A DNA stretch of 64,000 nt from Corynebacterium phocae (GTDB taxonomy: Bacteria; Actinomycetota; Actinomycetes; Mycobacteriales; Mycobacteriaceae): assembly GCF_008693075.1 (NCBI RefSeq), contig NZ_VXKJ01000030.1:124001-188000 (forward strand), read 5' to 3'. Positions within the stretch are counted from its first letter, which is position 1, and every line of letters begins with the position of its first letter. Shown piece by piece: positions 61,729-64,000 of the stretch. Below the pieces are notes generated by a model. That model was not told where the DNA came from and made no database searches. It saw nothing but the letters and a program-made list of their open reading frames with translations. The translations under genes and the position numbers were made by a program.

Positions 61729-63088
61729 CTTGAGCCTCCTCTTCTACCAGTTCCAGCGCCAGGGTGGAGGGAACGTGGCGTTCTACTTCCTCTACGCGCA
61801 TGATGAGTTTGCGGACGGGCGCGGTGTCGCCTTCCACCCAGTCTTCGGGTTCGGCTTCCATCTCTATCACGTGTTCCTCGCCTACCTCGGGCAGGGAGGA
61901 GGACGCGGAAATCAGCAGTCCAGCGATTGTTTCATAGTCACCTTCTGGCAGGTCGTGGCCGATGGCGCGTTCAATCTCATCAATAGGAGTGTCTCCGTCG
62001 ACCATCCAGTGCGTGGCGTCTTGCAGCGTGATTTCCTCTGTTTCCTCAATATCGTGTTCATCGGTGACGTCTCCAAGGATTTCCTCTGCGAGGTCTTCCA
62101 TGGTGACTATTCCCACGAAACCGCCGTATTCATCAATAACGCACGCCAGTTTTTGGTTGGAGCTGCGCAGCGCGTCCACGGTGTCGGGCAAGTTCATCAG
62201 CTCCGGGACCACCACTGGTTCTTGCATGAGCTTGGTGACCGGGGTGTGGTCCGGCAGGTCGGTATCTAGGATGTCGTAGAGCTGGATGACGCCAATGGGG
62301 TTGTGGTCTTCATCGATGATGGGGTAGCGGGTGTGGTTGGTGGCCATGAGTTCCCGGACTTCGCCCAGGGTGGTGTCCGGTTCTACCACGTCCACGCGCG
62401 AGCGCGGGATCATGGCGTGCCCGGTGTCCTGGTCCGGGAAGTCCAGCAGGCGGTCTAGCACCATGAAAGTGTTTTCATCCAAGTTGCCGCTGATACGGGA
62501 GTCATCCACGATGGATTCCAGGTCATCGGAAGTAGCAGAAGAGTCAATGTCTTCCACCGGTTCAATGCCCACCATCTTGAGGATGCTGTTGGAGGAGAAC
62601 TCGAAGAAGTTAATCAGCGGGCCGAAAATCTTCAAAAACAGTCCCGTGGAGGGCGTGAGCGCCATGGCCACCTTCATGGGCGTGGCAATGGTGTAGTTCT
62701 TGGGAAATAGCTCCGCGAAGAGCATGGTGGCCACGGTGGAGGCGGCCAGCGCCACGACGGTGCCCGCTGCCACGGCGGCGGTGCGGTCAATCCCAAAGTC
62801 ACCCAGCAGCTCACCCAGGCCGTTGCCAACCAGGGGTTGAGCTACGTAGCCAATGAGCAAGCCGGTGACGGTGATTCCCAATTGGGAACCAGATAGCACG
62901 AAGGACGTACGCTTGGTTAGCCCCAGGGCTTGTTGGGCTTTCTTGTCACCGGCGGCGGCCATGTTGCGCAGTTGTGCGCGGTCTACGGACATAAACGCGA
63001 ACTCTTGGGCCACGAAGTAGCCGTTGCAAGCGATGATGACGCAGATTACAGCTATGCCAGCAATCAGCAGAAGAATAGCAGTGAGCAT
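61721..63088 (-). CDS. CNNM/CorC-type membrane protein with CBS and CorC_HlyC domains (first of pair)
   Basis: 455 aa. DUF21 domain (about 1-190; IACNGYFVAQEFAFMSVDRA, RTSFVLSGSQLGITVTGLLI, LFAELFPKNYTIATP), two CBS domains (about 210-330; AMIPRSRVDVVEPDTTLGEV, TRYPIIDEDHNPIGVIQLYD, CVIDEYGGFVGIVTMEDLAE) and a CorC_HlyC transporter-associated domain (about 350-435; VDGDTPIDEIERAIGHDLPE). Full-length member; the next gene on the strand is its shorter partner. Divergent from hemW with a 128-bp gap. Confidence 0.92.
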   Translation of the reverse strand: MLTAILLLIAGIAVICVIIACNGYFVAQEFAFMSVDRAQLRNMAAAGDKKAQQALGLTKRTSFVLSGSQLGITVTGLLIGYVAQPLVGNGLGELLGDFGIDRTAAVAAGTVVALAASTVATMLFAELFPKNYTIATPMKVAMALTPSTGLFLKIFGPLINFFEFSSNSILKMVGIEPVEDIDSSATSDDLESIVDDSRISGNLDENTFMVLDRLLDFPDQDTGHAMIPRSRVDVVEPDTTLGEVRELMATNHTRYPIIDEDHNPIGVIQLYDILDTDLPDHTPVTKLMQEPVVVPELMNLPDTVDALRSSNQKLACVIDEYGGFVGIVTMEDLAEEILGDVTDEHDIEETEEITLQDATHWMVDGDTPIDEIERAIGHDLPEGDYETIAGLLISASSSLPEVGEEHVIEMEAEPEDWVEGDTAPVRKLIMRVEEVERHVPSTLALELVEEEAQDV

Positions 63089-63216
63089 TAGAGGTTCCTA
63101 CCCCCAGTTTTTTCCTGGGGACACGGACTCGGAGGTTCCAACTTCACTAGGCCTTTCTCTATAAAAAATTTGCAGAAGATGAGAAACACAGTACACCCAA
63201 GATAAGGTAACTTTCC

Positions 63217-64000
63217 ATGAAGGTCCCCTTTGGTCTGTATATCCATGTGCCGTTTTGTTCCTCTAGGTGCGGTTATTGCGATTTCAACACGTATACTCCC
63301 GGCGAGCTGGGCGGCACCGAGCTCATTGCCGGATATCTTGACGCCCTGGATAGGGAGCTGGAGTTGGCAGCCGCCCGCGTGGGCCGGCCAGCGGAGACGG
63401 TGTTTGTGGGCGGTGGTACGCCCTCGTTGCTGGGGGCGGAGGGCCTGGCGCGGGTGCTGGGGACGGTGAAAAAGACCTTCGGTCTGGTGCCGGGTGCGGA
63501 GGTGACCACGGAGTCTAACCCGGAGTCCACCAGCCCCGAGTATTTTGCGGGCCTACTAGAGGCGGGGTTCACGCGGCTGAGCCTGGGCATGCAGTCCGCC
63601 AGTCCCGGGGTGTTGGCCATCCTGGAGCGCGCCCATACTCCCGGGCGCGCATTTGATGCCGCCCGCGAGGCCCTGGCTGCAGGTTTCCAACACGTGAACC
63701 TGGACATGATCTACGGCACGCCCACCGAACGCGATGCCGATGTCCGCGAAACCCTAGAGCGCGTACTAGACACCGGCGTAGACCACGTGTCCGCGTATTC
63801 GCTGATTGTCGAAGACGGCACCCGCATGGCCCGCAAGGTCAACAAAGGACTGCTGCCGGCGCCGGATGAAGACGTGCTGGCTAGGCGTTATAACCTCATC
63901 GCGGACACGCTGGAGCAGGCCGGTTATGACTGGTATGAGGTATCAAACTGGGCCCGGCCGGGCGGGGAGTGCCAGCACAACCGCATCTACTGGGTGGACG
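63217..64000 (+). CDS. hemW: Radical SAM protein HemW (HemN-like), 5' part
   Basis: Open from ATG 63217 to the end of the window, so the 3' part lies outside. Seen: FGLYIHVPFCSSRCGYCDFN with the CxxxCxxC cluster of radical SAM enzymes, FVGGGTPSLLGAEGLAR, SLGMQSASPGVLAILERAHT and NLDMIYGTPTERDADV. HemW is thought to deliver heme in this branch rather than oxidise coproporphyrinogen. AAGG near 63204 is the ribosome-site candidate. Confidence 0.94.
   Translation, partial: MKVPFGLYIHVPFCSSRCGYCDFNTYTPGELGGTELIAGYLDALDRELELAAARVGRPAETVFVGGGTPSLLGAEGLARVLGTVKKTFGLVPGAEVTTESNPESTSPEYFAGLLEAGFTRLSLGMQSASPGVLAILERAHTPGRAFDAAREALAAGFQHVNLDMIYGTPTERDADVRETLERVLDTGVDHVSAYSLIVEDGTRMARKVNKGLLPAPDEDVLARRYNLIADTLEQAGYDWYEVSNWARPGGECQHNRIYWVD

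Overview
The window looks like one stretch of a Corynebacterium chromosome. Evidence: the framework genes (obgE, proB, proA, nadD, rsfS, a phosphoglycerate-mutase-like gene, degV, comEA/comEC, holA, rpsT, lepA, idi, malQ, a fadD15-like gene, hemW) follow an order I recognise from corynebacteria; there are cutinase-like and mycolyltransferase-like secreted esterases; starts with GTG/TTG, 1-14 nt overlaps and leaderless-looking promoters are common; most of the sequence is GC-rich. No rRNA, tRNA, CRISPR or transposase was seen. Species cannot be named from sequence alone.

Layout. 1-1178: 3' part of obgE. About 1.2-15.2 kb: a sortase/pilus island between obgE and proB, holding a shaft pilin (LPATG), a class C sortase with a DPW lid, a second pilin-like protein (LAETG), a 1,370-1,390 aa surface adhesin (LPQAG), a second class C sortase without a DPW/DPF lid, a decayed stretch, and a second 1,307 aa adhesin (LPESG) collinear with the first. 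The left part is visibly AT-richer than its surroundings and the last gene is GC-rich, so the island looks mosaic. 15.6-23.8 kb: proB and proA, separated by two tandem 2-hydroxyacid dehydrogenases, a type II restriction-modification system (m5C methylase plus GIY-YIG nuclease) and a convergent PepSY-TM membrane protein. 23.8-28.4 kb: two secreted cutinase-like hydrolases, nadD, rsfS, a histidine phosphatase and degV in a tightly packed run. 28.4-35.4 kb: a 7-bp tandem repeat, a DnaA-box/inverted-repeat patch, comEA-comEC-holA, an ankyrin protein, a LysE-type exporter, then a convergent second R-M system (DpnM-like m6A methylase plus PD-(D/E)XK nuclease) and rpsT.

35.6-42.4 kb: a PemK/MazF-like gene and lepA diverge from a 20-bp gap; then a mycolyltransferase-like esterase, an M20 amidohydrolase, an HNH endonuclease and a 47-aa ORF. 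42.6-52.4 kb, all on the minus strand: ABC exporter, MalY/PatB-type C-S lyase, LLM flavin oxidoreductase, GntR/UTRA regulator and a four-gene oligopeptide ABC importer. 52.5-64 kb: a lipoprotein coupled to idi, a type B carboxylesterase, two tiny membrane proteins, malQ diverging from fadD, a 227-aa unknown protein, a pair of CNNM/CorC-type CBS membrane proteins and the 5' part of hemW.

How parts fit. The pilus island should build covalent surface fibres and display adhesins. The two R-M systems give two different methylation marks within 16 kb. The M20 amidohydrolase, peptide importer and C-S lyase could together process acylated or cysteine-conjugated peptides, but this is inference. A recurrent feature is short GC-rich tandem repeats (7, 15, 32/34, 38 and 49 bp) in intergenic gaps.
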